64,000 nucleotides of DNA from Paraburkholderia flagellata (GCF_021390645.1 NZ_JAJEJT010000002.1:682001-746000); one strand, 5' to 3'. Shown: positions 47,790 through 56,867, numbered from the stretch's first letter. Numbers and translations: made by a program. Notes: a model not told the origin generated them from the letters alone.

Positions 47790-47990
47790 CTACTCGTCAT
47801 TGCTCTGCTCAGCGAACCATCGCTTCGCGCCCGCTCGCTCGCTCGCTCGCTGCAGAAAAGCCGCCACCGCGGACGCCGCCATCGGGCGGGCACAATAATA
47901 TCCCTGAACCGTTGCCGAATTGCAGCGGCACGCATCATGACTCGCGCGTTGCATACGCAACGACTCCGCCAGCGCTACATGTGATGTGCA
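47790..47990 (-). pseudogene. Remnant of an EAL (c-di-GMP phosphodiesterase) domain C-terminus
   Basis: A minus-strand frame reads ALAESLRM, then CNSATVQGYYCARPMAASAVAAFLQRASERAG. The second part matches the end of EAL domains (GC..VQGYYFARPMPA...F). The AEGVET block that should lie between is missing, and the rest of the EAL domain is not found upstream. A (CGCT)5 tandem repeat (47832-47851) lies inside it. It is read as a decayed fragment. Confidence 0.45.
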
Positions 47991-48175
47991 TTGGATAAGC
48001 GCGGTTTTCACATGCGCAAACGTTTGGCATCCCTAGCTATGCGGGCGAAATCATGGGCGAAGGGCAGCGTATGTCTATCCGTGCATTTAACGACTCACTG
48101 GGCGGCCCCTCTTGTTCATGAGGCAGCACGCTGTGCCAGCCTAAAGTTCGCGTGGCCGTTGCCGAAATACCGGCC

Positions 48176-48406
48176 ATGGCGCGCAAACATCCTGACTATC
48201 CCGACAAACCTCCCATCTGGGCAGAGGCGCGCGCGCTCGAGGCGAGCATTCGCGCCATCCGCCGTGCGCAAGGCAAAAAGAACCCCGAGGATTTCCCGGC
48301 GGGGAGCCCGGAGTGCACGGCTGCCATGGATGAGTTCGTGCGCGATGTCTGCCGCGCCCTCGAAATCGATATCGACACGCTCGGCAAGGACTCCGGCGGC
48401 TTTTAG
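48176..48406 (+). CDS. Hypothetical small protein
   Basis: 76 residues, MARKHPDYPDKPPIWAEARALEASIRAIRRAQGKKNPEDFPAGSPECTAAMDEFVRDVCRALEIDIDTLG. Composition is typical of a soluble, mostly helical protein. No family recognised. ATG at 48176 was chosen over a GTG eight codons upstream. It lies in a gene-poor stretch. Confidence 0.5.
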   Translation: MARKHPDYPDKPPIWAEARALEASIRAIRRAQGKKNPEDFPAGSPECTAAMDEFVRDVCRALEIDIDTLGKDSGGF

Positions 48407-48514
48407 GCCTGGCACTCCTGTTGGCCGGCGCCTGGCGGCCGTTCCTGGCCTCCACGCGCGGGCATGCGGTTTGCGCCCCTCGGAACGACCAATGACGAGT
48501 TGACGAGGTTGCGC

Positions 48515-48922
48515 GTGAAAACGACTCTTAGGCTCGCGTTGTCGTCATGTCTTGGCGTGGCGATACTCGCGACCCAGCCAGCGCATGGCGCAGATCCCAC
48601 CCCCAGCCCTGACGCCGCGCCGCCATGCGGCAGGCTCGTGGGGACGAGCGCAGCCGGGGGCTTTGCATTGCGCAGCGGCGAACTGGTCGATTTCGTTTCC
48701 GCAGGGCAGGCGACGCACGGCACGCTGCTCGTTTTCAGCGACGGCCCTGTATTTCGCGCTTATTGGCAACCGCAAGGCAGCGAAGAAAAATACGCGCTCG
48801 CAAACGCGGGTCCGGACAGCGTGCGCCTCGTTTCAACGCCTCCGCAAGGCACGCCAACCAATGGCGCTCAGCCCGGTATTGCCACGCAGCCATTGCAAGT
48901 GCTTTCCTGTCCGAAGCTTTAA
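48515..48922 (+). CDS. Hypothetical secreted protein
   Basis: 135 residues with a signal peptide (VKTTLRLALSSCLGVAILATQPAHGAD). The mature part of about 105 residues, with Cys near both ends (PPCGRLVG and VLSCPKL), may form a disulphide. GTG at 48515 has GAGG upstream; an in-frame ATG further up lacks one. No family recognised. Periplasmic location predicted. Confidence 0.55.
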   Translation: MKTTLRLALSSCLGVAILATQPAHGADPTPSPDAAPPCGRLVGTSAAGGFALRSGELVDFVSAGQATHGTLLVFSDGPVFRAYWQPQGSEEKYALANAGPDSVRLVSTPPQGTPTNGAQPGIATQPLQVLSCPKL

Positions 48923-49060
48923 TTCCGCTTACGGCCCATATCCCACCATGTAAACGGTCCTTTCGTATCGCGCCGCGAGCGACTAGTCTTTAACGATATC
49001 AAACCGACCGGCCTGTGACCGGCGCACCGCGCCGCACCGCCGGCTTCGAAGGAGACAGAT

Positions 49061-50413
49061 ATGGAGCTCGAAGCCCGGACCATGGGGCGCGTGACCGCGA
49101 GGCTCGTGCCATTCCTGATCGTTTGCTATTTCGTGGCGTATCTCGACCGGGTCAACGTAGGCTTTGCCGCACTGCAGATGAACAAGGCGCTCGATCTTTC
49201 CGCGAGCGCGTTCGGCTTTGGCGCTGGGATCTTCTTCATTGCCTATTTCTTTTTCGAGGTGCCTTCGAATCTGCTGCTCGAACGCTTTGGCGCAAGGCGC
49301 TGGATCGCGCGCATCATGTTCACGTGGGGCATCATTGCGGGGGCCATGGCGTTCATTCCGGACATCGCCCGCATCACCGGCATGTCGAACGCGCATGTTT
49401 TCTACGGACTGCGTATCTTGCTGGGCGTCGCCGAGGCGGGCTTCTTTCCCGGCATCATTTTCCTGCTGACGCTGTGGTTTCCCGCCAAATATCGCGCGCG
49501 CGTGGTGGGCTATTTCATGGCGGCGATTCCCTTGTCGACGGTCATTGGCGGCCCGGTATCGGGTTCGCTGCTATCGCTGGACGGAAGAGGGGGGCTCGCA
49601 GGCTGGCAGTGGGTCTACCTGATCGAGGCGATACCGGCGCTCGTGCTCTCCTTGGCCGTGCTGTTCTATCTGACCGACAAGCCCGCCGACGCCAGCTGGC
49701 TCGCCGACGACGAGCGCCGCTGGCTCGTTGATCGCCAGGCGCAGGAGCGCCGTCATCGCGAGAAGGTGCGCTCGTTCAGTGTGCTGGAGGCGCTGATCAA
49801 TCCGCGCGTGCTGGCCGTCGCGCTTATTTATTTCGGTGCGAACGCAACCAATTACGGCCTGAGCTTCTTCCTGCCGCAGATCGTCAAGGCATTCGGGCTC
49901 ACGAATTTGCAGACCGGCTTCGTCACTGCGCTGCCGTACGCGGTCGGCGTCGTTTCGATGGTGCTATGGAGCCGGCATTCCGACCGGCGTCTCGAGCGCA
50001 AGCGTCATGTGGCATTCGCGCTGGCCGTCGCCGCGGCCGGGATTGCGGCTGCGGCCGGACTCGATAATCCTGTGCTCAAGATGCTGGCGCTCTCCATAGC
50101 GGGCTTCGGTATTTTCGGTTGCCTGCCAGTGATCTGGACGCTGCCGGCCGCGTTCCTTTCTGGCGCGGCTGCGGCCGGCGGCATTGCCGCTGTCAATTCG
50201 CTCGGTAATCTCGCGGGATTTTTCGGCCCCTATGCGATGGGCTGGATCAAGGACAGCACGGGTGGCTTCGGAGCGGGCCTGCTATGTCTCGCGGGTGCCG
50301 GACTCGTGGGCGCGGGCGCCGCGCTCGTCCTCCATCACGACCCGGCGCTCGAAACGCTCGACGAATCTGCGCACAGCGAAACGCCAGGGCAGGGCGGTGT
50401 GGTGAGGCCGTGA
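49061..50413 (+). CDS. MFS transporter, anion:cation symporter (ACS) family
   Basis: 450-residue, 12-helix inner-membrane transporter. RLVPFLIVCYFVAYLDRVNVGFAALQMNKALDLSASAFGFGAGIFFIAYFFFEVPSNLLLERFGARRWIARIM is the ACS-family helix 1-2 region with its loop signature. VAEAGFFPGIIFLLTLWFPAKYRARV is the helix 4 block. ACS proteins import organic acids such as phthalate, tartrate and glucarate. No catabolic genes flank it, so the substrate is unknown. GGAG precedes the start. Confidence 0.9.
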   Translation: MELEARTMGRVTARLVPFLIVCYFVAYLDRVNVGFAALQMNKALDLSASAFGFGAGIFFIAYFFFEVPSNLLLERFGARRWIARIMFTWGIIAGAMAFIPDIARITGMSNAHVFYGLRILLGVAEAGFFPGIIFLLTLWFPAKYRARVVGYFMAAIPLSTVIGGPVSGSLLSLDGRGGLAGWQWVYLIEAIPALVLSLAVLFYLTDKPADASWLADDERRWLVDRQAQERRHREKVRSFSVLEALINPRVLAVALIYFGANATNYGLSFFLPQIVKAFGLTNLQTGFVTALPYAVGVVSMVLWSRHSDRRLERKRHVAFALAVAAAGIAAAAGLDNPVLKMLALSIAGFGIFGCLPVIWTLPAAFLSGAAAAGGIAAVNSLGNLAGFFGPYAMGWIKDSTGGFGAGLLCLAGAGLVGAGAALVLHHDPALETLDESAHSETPGQGGVVRP

Positions 50414-50437
50414 ACGGTGCATATGCACGCTATTCGT

Positions 50438-51607
50438 TCATTTCAAGCGCGCCATGACAAGCGTCGCGAGTTTTCGATAGACGCGCTTGACCTGCGCCCA
50501 TGACAGCGCCAATTCGATGAGCCGTCCGCGTGCATTGAGCACGACGATGCGCGATTCGTGCCTGGTTTCGCGATCTGCCCAACGCACCTTATAGTCGCCG
50601 TGCAACGGCCGAAAGTCGAAATCGCGGCCGTGCGCGTGGGCCCATTGCGCGATGTATTCGATCAGCAGATTCCCCACGGAAAACACGCTGAACGCCTCGT
50701 CATAGGTGGTGATCAAATATTCGACGCTGCGTGCGCCGACGAGATTGACCGAAGCCGCCACCGGCTGCCCGTTGACCTGCACACAAGCGACGAGCGGCAG
50801 GCGGGTCAGGTCAGTTCGCTTTGCAAGGCCGATGAAGAAATCGCGTACGCGGTCGTCCATCAAATACGGTGATTCGATTCCGCGCTTGAGCGCCCATTGG
50901 CGTTTGTTCGCGAATAGCCACCGCAATACGCGCTCGGTGTCCTCGGCGCTGTCACACCACCCAAAACTGACGTCGCCTTCGCGCCGCAACCGCTTCGCGC
51001 TGGAGCGAAGCGCGGCGCGCAGCGTCGAGTGCCGCGTTGCGAGAAAGTCGCTCCATGTGGGCGCGGCGCGCAGGTTGATCGAATAGCCGGGCATCACGCG
51101 CCAGCGCGGCGGCAGCGCGCGCTGCACCCATGACTGTGGCGCGGCGTCGAGCGCGCGTTGCAGCGTGCTGCCGTTTTCCAGCATCGGAATGTGGAGCACG
51201 TCGGCGTGGATGCGCAAGACCGCCTGGACCGCCGCATCGTAAAGTTCCGCGCGTCGGGTGTCGGCGATCAGCGGGCCGCCGTATTCCTCGCCGCATCCGC
51301 AGCCCAGCGTATGGGCAGCTCGCCACGCGCCTTCGCGCATGATTGCAACGGGCCATAGCGCCAGAAGGTCACGCGCGTCGTGCACCATCGCGACTTCGAC
51401 CTTCGCGCCGCTTTTCAGCGCTGCCGCGACTGCGGCCTCGCAATAAGCAAAGCTGATGAAAGGCGACCAGGCCTCGGCGCCGGACAAAAGCGCGTGCCAT
51501 TGCGGCTCGAACGCACGAAACGCATCGACGGTCTCGCACGTGCGCAACTCGTACCGCCAGGTTGCGGCCGGCGACGACTCGTATATCGCCACGGCGGAGG
51601 TCGGCAC
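50438..51607 (-). CDS. GNAT-fold acetyltransferase, CelD/BcsL-like
   Basis: 389-residue cytosolic protein of the BioF2-like acetyltransferase group annotated as cellulose biosynthesis protein CelD. About residues 165-330 hold the GNAT domain: AALRSSAKRLRREGDVSF, then LPLVACVQVNGQPVAASVNLVGARSVEYLITTYDEAFSVFSVGNLLIEYIAQWAHAHG and DFRPLHGDYKVRWADR. GTG at 51607 is preceded by CAGGAGA. Acceptor is probably an extracellular polysaccharide or its precursor. It lies 35 bases after a methyltransferase gene on the same strand. Confidence 0.82.
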   Translation of the reverse strand: MPTSAVAIYESSPAATWRYELRTCETVDAFRAFEPQWHALLSGAEAWSPFISFAYCEAAVAAALKSGAKVEVAMVHDARDLLALWPVAIMREGAWRAAHTLGCGCGEEYGGPLIADTRRAELYDAAVQAVLRIHADVLHIPMLENGSTLQRALDAAPQSWVQRALPPRWRVMPGYSINLRAAPTWSDFLATRHSTLRAALRSSAKRLRREGDVSFGWCDSAEDTERVLRWLFANKRQWALKRGIESPYLMDDRVRDFFIGLAKRTDLTRLPLVACVQVNGQPVAASVNLVGARSVEYLITTYDEAFSVFSVGNLLIEYIAQWAHAHGRDFDFRPLHGDYKVRWADRETRHESRIVVLNARGRLIELALSWAQVKRVYRKLATLVMARLK

Positions 51608-51642
51608 TTGCGTCTCCTGAATGAATTCGTGGTGCTGATGAT

Positions 51643-52530
51643 TCAGCCTTCAAGGGAAGTGCTGAGCCGGTCTTTAGTCGTAATGCGGCGGTTGCGGTTC
51701 GCGAATGTGTCAGGGCGCGCGCCGCGCACGCTTTGCCAGACGACGACGTTCTCGTGGTCCTCGGGTCCGAAGCCGACTTCGTCGTGATCGTACGGAAATA
51801 CGCCAGCGAACCAGCGCCGCAATTGTTGTGATCCGTCGAAAACTTCACTGCACACGGGGTTGTCGTAGACGACGAAAAGATGCTGGATGGTGCCGCTCGT
51901 GAGGCCCGCTTCGAGTTTTTCCAGCAATGACGCCATCAACTCGGGACCGAATGGATTGAACAGAAAGACGACCACGTTGCCCGACGGCACCTTCAAGTCG
52001 GCGACATTGGCATGGAATGCGCGAATGGGCGGCCGTTGTGGAAACCGGCGCGCCATGACGACCGCGTTCGCGTTCGCCGTTCTCACCAGGTCCGCGCTGA
52101 TATCGTAGCCCAGCGCCAAAGAGAACGGATACTCGGAGGCGACGATCATCGGCCTGCCTTTACCGCAACCGATGTCCATGAACGTATAGCCGGCAATATC
52201 ACCCAGGGTGTCGAGCGCGCGGCGGATGATGGTCGGCTGCGAGCCCATATAAGGCCTTAGCTGCCTGGCGAGGTGGGCGTCGCGCTGCAGCGCGTTGGAA
52301 TCGACCAGGCCGCTCGTGTCCGTGCCGTAGTGGAGATCGATGGGATGGCGCCGCAGGCAGCCTGAATACACGGCGCGCAATACCGGTACGCGAATGCAGA
52401 TGCGGCGTATCGGTGGTATGAACATCGCTCGCTGTACGCTGTCGGGCAACCGGGCCACCGCATTGAGCAGCGGTTGCTTCAGTGCGCGTCCGAGCGCGAA
52501 TCGAGGGCCGCCGTGTGTCGTTGTTCGCAT
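51643..52530 (-). CDS. Class I SAM-dependent methyltransferase
   Basis: 295 residues from ATG 52530; upstream in-frame starts (GTG 52638 and ATGs between) would add up to 36 residues, and none has a good ribosome site. YTFMDIGCGKGRPMIVASEYPFSLALGYDISADLV contains methyltransferase motif I and its acidic ribose-binding loop. SGNVVVFLFNPFGPELMASLLEKL is the later catalytic block. N-terminal 80 residues are basic and unrelated. It is just upstream of the CelD-like gene, suggesting joint modification of a surface polymer (inference). Confidence 0.75.
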   Translation of the reverse strand: MRTTTHGGPRFALGRALKQPLLNAVARLPDSVQRAMFIPPIRRICIRVPVLRAVYSGCLRRHPIDLHYGTDTSGLVDSNALQRDAHLARQLRPYMGSQPTIIRRALDTLGDIAGYTFMDIGCGKGRPMIVASEYPFSLALGYDISADLVRTANANAVVMARRFPQRPPIRAFHANVADLKVPSGNVVVFLFNPFGPELMASLLEKLEAGLTSGTIQHLFVVYDNPVCSEVFDGSQQLRRWFAGVFPYDHDEVGFGPEDHENVVVWQSVRGARPDTFANRNRRITTKDRLSTSLEG

Positions 52531-52909
52531 GGATGTACGCGCTGTGAACCTTCTGGAACGGGGTTGCCGATTCGTCATCATCGCGCGGCGCGACGTTAAG
52601 CCGCCGCCATTCATCGGTTGTATTTCGACAAAAGGCACGAAGGAGTGTCATATGGCCGGCGTAGTGTTGTAAGTGAATGGAGAGCCAGATCGGCGCAGGT
52701 GGCGCGCCCTTATTCGAATTGCCCGGCGAAAGCGCTTTCATGGCGACTGCCCTCAATACTCTCCCTGATGTTTCCAACTTTCTTTTCGTGCCTTAATGAG
52801 CGTTCTCGTGTGGTTCAGCGCGAGTGATGCTCCAGTTTCGCAAGGTATCGGTACAGGTGGGTCTCCAGGCTTTTGTCTGCGCATTAGTCAACCCGGAAGA
52901 GATGAGACG

Positions 52910-53149
52910 ATGAACGCGCGAGTGGACACCGAAGCACGCCGCAAGCGGTACGCAATGCACCGCCTTGGCCTGGCAATGAAGCGGCTGATGAATGCCGAAG
53001 CGACAAGCGAAAAAATGATGGCTACGCGCTGGGTGAATGCCTGGAGCGCTTCGGTTGGCGAGCGATGGTTCGCGGCAAGTCCCTATGGCAGGCTCAGTCA
53101 CGCGGCATTGATGCGTGCCCCCATTCGAGGGGGCGAGAGGCGCACGTAA
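52910..53149 (+). CDS. Hypothetical small basic protein
   Basis: 79 residues, rich in Arg, Ala and Met (RKRYAMHRLGLAMKRLMNAEATSEKMMATRWVNAWSASVGERWF). ATG at 52910 is preceded by GGAAGAGA. No family recognised; no signal peptide or membrane helix. Confidence 0.5.
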   Translation: MNARVDTEARRKRYAMHRLGLAMKRLMNAEATSEKMMATRWVNAWSASVGERWFAASPYGRLSHAALMRAPIRGGERRT

Positions 53150-53201
53150 TGCGCCGAAATCGGGACCGCAATCGTCAATATGAAACAAAACGCATATTTA
53201 A

Positions 53202-53486
53202 TTGACCAATAGGGCCGCGAAACGATATTGTCATAATTTAGACATTTTCGCGCTTACCTTGGCTCTTGCAGAATACGAAACCAGCCATCCATTGAATATC
53301 GAACTGGATGGCGTGAACTACGCAGGTGCGTACCGCGTGATGGCCGGAAACGTCATCGTCTACTTCGAAAACGAAATCAAGGTCGCGCAGCACGGCTCGA
53401 ATCGCCCCGAGATCATCGCCCGCTGGGTGTTGACCGACCTCTGCCGTAAAACCGATCCCCGCAGGCGCAAAACGGGCAAGCGTTAA
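53202..53486 (+). CDS. Hypothetical conserved-type small protein
   Basis: 94 residues with core HPLNIELDGVNYAGAYRVMAGNVIVYFENEIKVAQHG, which looks like a small beta sheet, and a basic tail (RKTDPRRRKTGKR). The start is uncertain: the longest frame opens at TTG 53202. No family named. The gene is followed by a convergent DUF3562-like gene. Confidence 0.5.
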   Translation: MTNRAAKRYCHNLDIFALTLALAEYETSHPLNIELDGVNYAGAYRVMAGNVIVYFENEIKVAQHGSNRPEIIARWVLTDLCRKTDPRRRKTGKR

Positions 53487-53528
53487 TCCGTGCATGCGCG
53501 CGGCGTCGGCTTGCTCCCGCGCAAGCAT

Positions 53529-53726
53529 TCAGTGCGCGTTCTTGCGCATGTTACGAAGGTCCTCCCGCACGCGCCGCGAGACGAGCACGGTCAGATAATC
53601 CATGACGCGTGCGCCGTCACTGAACTCCGCCCACGTTTGCGCATACATCTTCGCGACGATTTCCAGTGGCGTTTGCGTTTCGGTCGCGATCGCCTTCACG
53701 ACCTCTTCGGCAGCTTCCTGTTTCAT
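53529..53726 (-). CDS. DUF3562-like small protein
   Basis: 65 residues. MKQEAAEEVVKAIATETQTPLEIVAKMYAQTWAEFSDGARVMDYLTVLVSRRVREDLRNMRK matches the DUF3562 pattern common in Burkholderiaceae (short helical protein with ...MYA..W.....AR..DYL.V...RRVR..LR). A CGGAGG-type site precedes the ATG. Cytosolic, function unknown. Confidence 0.7.
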   Translation of the reverse strand: MKQEAAEEVVKAIATETQTPLEIVAKMYAQTWAEFSDGARVMDYLTVLVSRRVREDLRNMRKNAH

Positions 53727-53785
53727 CAGCGCCTCCGTGGCGCAAAGACGCCTGACGTGAGAACACTCGTGAACTGACCTGGAAG

Positions 53786-54823
53786 TTATTGCACGGCAAC
53801 CGCTTTGTTTGCGACTTCGTCGCCTTTATCGCCGTGCCATTGCGCGCGGATTTTCGTCACGACAACCGCAGGCAGCGGAATATAGTCCAGTGCCTGAGTC
53901 GTCGGCTCACCGTGCGTCAACGCCCAATCGAAGAACTTCAGCGTTTCAGCGCTACGCGCCGAGTGGTCTGGGGTGGCCTGCAACAGCACGTAGGTCGCGC
54001 CCATCACGGGCCATGCGTCCTTACCCGGCTGATTGGTCAGCACCTGAAAGAGCGAGCTCGACCAGTCCGCATTCGCGGCAGCGGCGCTGAATGTCTGGAT
54101 GCCCGGCTCCACGACCTCGCCCGCTGCGTTGGTCATGGCCGTGTAGGTCAGATGATTCTGTTTCGTGAAGTCCCAGGCGATATAGCCAATCGCCCCGGGC
54201 AGGTAGCCCACGAATGTGGCGACGCCTTCATTGCCCTTACCTCCTATCCCCAAGGGCCAGTGAACACTCGTGCCCTCGCCAACCTTGTGTTTCCATTCGG
54301 GGCTCACCTGCGAGAGATAGTGAGTCCAGATCAGCGTCGTGCCCGAGCCATCCAGGCGCCGCACGACGGCGATCGGCGTGTCGGGCATCTTGATCTTCGG
54401 ATTGAGCCGCACGATGGCTGGGTCGTCCCAATACAGGATCTTGCCGAGAAAGATCTGGCCCAGCACCTCGCCGGTCAGCATCAACTGCCCGGCCTTGATG
54501 CCCGGCAGATTCACGACGGGAACCACGCCGCCGATCGCGGTGGGAAACTGCCGCAATCCTTCCTTGCTCAATTGCTCGCTCGTGAGCGGGGCGTCGGAAC
54601 CGGCGAAGTCGACAGTGTGCGCGACGATCGCCTTGAGGCCGTCCGTCGAGCCGGTGCTGCGATAGACCACCTTGCCGCCCCCGGACTTCTGGTAGTCCGT
54701 GGCCCAGTGGGTGTAGAGGGGAGCGGCGAGCGTGCTGCCGCAGCCAGTCACATCTTGCGCGCGGCACGTCAGCGCGAAAACACCGCAAATGAGCGCGGTA
54801 ATCAGGGGGCGTAATGGTCTCAC
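53786..54823 (-). CDS. PstS-like phosphate ABC transporter substrate-binding protein
   Basis: 345-residue periplasmic binding protein with a signal peptide (about 1-22). VTGCGSTLAAPLYTHWATDYQKSGGGKVVYRSTGSTDGLKAI, SDAPLTSEQL, RRLDGSGTTLIWTHYLS and the late DWALTHGEPTTQALDYIPLP are PstS blocks; the first motif reads GCGSTLAAPLY instead of the usual GAGATFPAPVY. There is no pstCAB after it, so it is an orphan paralogue. GTG start is preceded by GGGAGACG. A Pho box 67 bases upstream predicts PhoB control. Confidence 0.88.
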   Translation of the reverse strand: MRPLRPLITALICGVFALTCRAQDVTGCGSTLAAPLYTHWATDYQKSGGGKVVYRSTGSTDGLKAIVAHTVDFAGSDAPLTSEQLSKEGLRQFPTAIGGVVPVVNLPGIKAGQLMLTGEVLGQIFLGKILYWDDPAIVRLNPKIKMPDTPIAVVRRLDGSGTTLIWTHYLSQVSPEWKHKVGEGTSVHWPLGIGGKGNEGVATFVGYLPGAIGYIAWDFTKQNHLTYTAMTNAAGEVVEPGIQTFSAAAANADWSSSLFQVLTNQPGKDAWPVMGATYVLLQATPDHSARSAETLKFFDWALTHGEPTTQALDYIPLPAVVVTKIRAQWHGDKGDEVANKAVAVQ

Positions 54824-54889
54824 GAGCGTCTCCCGTTATTCATGTTCTGCGGGGCGTCGCGGACATCTGAAGGGGTCCGCGTAGAGTCA

Positions 54890-54907
54890 ATTACAGTATG
54901 GTGACAG
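54890..54907 (-). promoter_or_regulatory. Pho box (PhoB site) upstream of the PstS-like gene
   Basis: CTGTCACCATACTGTAAT, read on minus, has two 7-base halves (CTGTCAC, CTGTAAT) with a 4-base spacer, matching the CTGTCAT-N4-CTGTCAT consensus at 12 of 14 positions. It lies 67 bases before the start codon. Its partner gene is of phosphate type. Confidence 0.75.
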
Positions 54908-54930
54908 GCAGGATTCAAATTGAATCCTGC
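54908..54930. repeat. Perfect 11-bp inverted repeat next to the Pho box
   Basis: GCAGGATTCAA and TTGAATCCTGC flank a single A. It abuts the Pho box on its upstream side (relative to the PstS-like gene) and lies about 240 bases before the divergent secreted-protein gene. It could be a further regulator's operator or a hairpin. Confidence 0.6.
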
Positions 54931-55169
54931 TATCGTGCTGTGGCTTTTTTTACGAAGTGTTACGTGCGCGCGCTCAAACCAATGATGAGGATAACAAACT
55001 AAGTGATTCCCACGAAATCAGACTGAAAGATCGAATTCCGCAGAGGAAATCGCGTGAGCGAAGCCTCGACCTTGCAACGAATCTTTCACAATATTTCGCT
55101 ACGGTAAGCGGGATTGACCCCGAGTTCGTCTTAACAAAATGCTTGTAATTCCTTTCGGAGACGCTACAG

Positions 55170-56867
55170 ATGGCCATCAATACCGTTCGATCAGCATGGT
55201 GCGGCGCTTGTTTTGCCGCACGTCCTTCACGTCTTGCTATTGCCGCTGCATTGGTCTGCGCCAGTGCAGGCGCTGCCGCGGAGAATGCGGACGCGTTTTT
55301 CGGTGGTTCGGGCCTGCTCGTCGTGAGCCGCAGTGTGTACGACAATCTGCCGAGCAACGTCACCGTCGGCACGGCGCTGCCGCCCAATTGCAATAGCGCG
55401 CAGGCGAGCTGCCCCACGGGCGGCGCGCCCACTGACGGCACGTATCCAGCAGTCTGGAACAACGTGCTCTACGATCCGAGCTTTGGCATCACGGCGCGTA
55501 TTTTCCTCGACACCATCATGCCGGGAGGCCAGGTCGTCCACACGCTGGAAGTGCCGAACAGTCTGCATCCGGGCCATGGTCACGACGAGCTCGTGACGAG
55601 CTTCAGCTCCAAGTCCGAACTCGCGCTCAACCTCTCGAGCGACGGCCGTTATCTGACTTTCATGGGCTACGTTGCACCGGTCAACACGATCGACGTATCG
55701 AACTCGAATACGCCCGGTGCAATCGATCCGACGAATCCGGACGGTCAGGCGTTCTATCGCGCAGTGGCGCGAGTCGACGCCGAAGGGCATTTTTCCTTCA
55801 CGCAGACCAATGCATACAGTGGCAACAACGGTCGCAGCGCGCTGCTCAACAACGGCAACGGTAACGGCGAAGGCAACGGCTTTTACTACACGGTGGGCAA
55901 TGCAGGCAACGGCTCGAATCCGCAGCCGGCAGGCGTGATTCTTGGCGCGGGCGCGCAATTCATCGAAGCGACGCACCAGCACGAAGCGCAGCAAACGCCT
56001 GGCACGCCCACGCCGCTCGCGAGCTTTTCGGTTACGCAACTCGGCGCGAAGGCCGACAAGGTCGGCAAGGACGACAATTACCGCGGGCTTACCGTCTTCA
56101 ACAACGTGGTGTACTTCACGAAGGGCAGCGGCAGCAACGGCGTGAACACGGTGTACTTCGTCGACACGACGGGCAAGGCGTGTCCCTCGGGCGGCGTAGG
56201 CGTGCCGGTGGCGGGCGCGAAACTGCCGGCCAACCCGCTTGCGTACGACGCTTCCACGTTGACGACCACCGGCTTGCCGAGCAACGTATGCGTGCTCGCA
56301 GGCTTCCCGGCCACGCCGAACAAGTCGGCGACGACGCTTTCGTACCCCTTCGGGGTGTGGTTCGCCGACGCGAATACGCTCTATGTCGCCGACGAGGGCG
56401 ACGGCTATTCGGGTGGCACGGACCTGTACACGCACGCGGCACAGCAGACCAGCGCAGGCCTGCAAAAGTGGGTGTACAACGCGGGGACGAAATCGTGGAA
56501 GCTCGCTTACACGCTCCAGAATGGCCTGAATCTCGGCACTTCGTACACCGTGGCAGGTTATCCGGTCGGCACGAACAGCGCGACCAACTTGCCGTGGTCG
56601 CCCGCCACGGACGGCCTGCGTAACATCACGGGTCACGTCGAGCACGACGGCACGGTCACGATCTGGGCGATCACGTCGACGGTGAGCGGCAACGGCGACC
56701 AGGGCGCGGACCCGAATCGCCTCGTCGCCGTGCGTGACGTGCTGCGCAACAGCACGGCTTCGGGTGCTGCAAACGAGCGCTTCGTGACGCTGCGCAACGC
56801 GGGCTTCGGCGAGGTGCTGCGTGGCGTGTCGCTTGCGCCGGGCGGCCAGTTTGGCAAGTGGTTCTGA
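55170..56867 (+). CDS. Secreted protein of unknown function, probable beta-propeller
   Basis: 565 residues with a Sec signal peptide (about 1-37, ending AGAAAE). The mature part has repeated beta-blade-like segments: GGQVVHTLEVPN, LALNLSSDGRYLTFMGYV, RGLTVFNNVVYFTKGSGSNGVNTVYFVDTTG, YPFGVWFADANTLYVADEGDGYSGG and GTVTIWAITSTVSGNGDQGADPNRLVAVRD. These are spaced about 60-80 residues apart, the usual size of a propeller blade. Asn/Gly/Thr rich. No catalytic motif is recognised. It is divergent from the PstS-like gene and has a strong terminator. Ion or phosphate-ester binding is speculative. Confidence 0.6.
   Translation: MAINTVRSAWCGACFAARPSRLAIAAALVCASAGAAAENADAFFGGSGLLVVSRSVYDNLPSNVTVGTALPPNCNSAQASCPTGGAPTDGTYPAVWNNVLYDPSFGITARIFLDTIMPGGQVVHTLEVPNSLHPGHGHDELVTSFSSKSELALNLSSDGRYLTFMGYVAPVNTIDVSNSNTPGAIDPTNPDGQAFYRAVARVDAEGHFSFTQTNAYSGNNGRSALLNNGNGNGEGNGFYYTVGNAGNGSNPQPAGVILGAGAQFIEATHQHEAQQTPGTPTPLASFSVTQLGAKADKVGKDDNYRGLTVFNNVVYFTKGSGSNGVNTVYFVDTTGKACPSGGVGVPVAGAKLPANPLAYDASTLTTTGLPSNVCVLAGFPATPNKSATTLSYPFGVWFADANTLYVADEGDGYSGGTDLYTHAAQQTSAGLQKWVYNAGTKSWKLAYTLQNGLNLGTSYTVAGYPVGTNSATNLPWSPATDGLRNITGHVEHDGTVTIWAITSTVSGNGDQGADPNRLVAVRDVLRNSTASGAANERFVTLRNAGFGEVLRGVSLAPGGQFGKWF

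Noticed and set aside
47832..47851. (CGCT)5 tandem repeat as a CRISPR-like or phase-variation locus
   Set aside because: Only 20 bases of tetranucleotide repeat without spacers, and it sits in a decayed fragment with no functional gene to switch.
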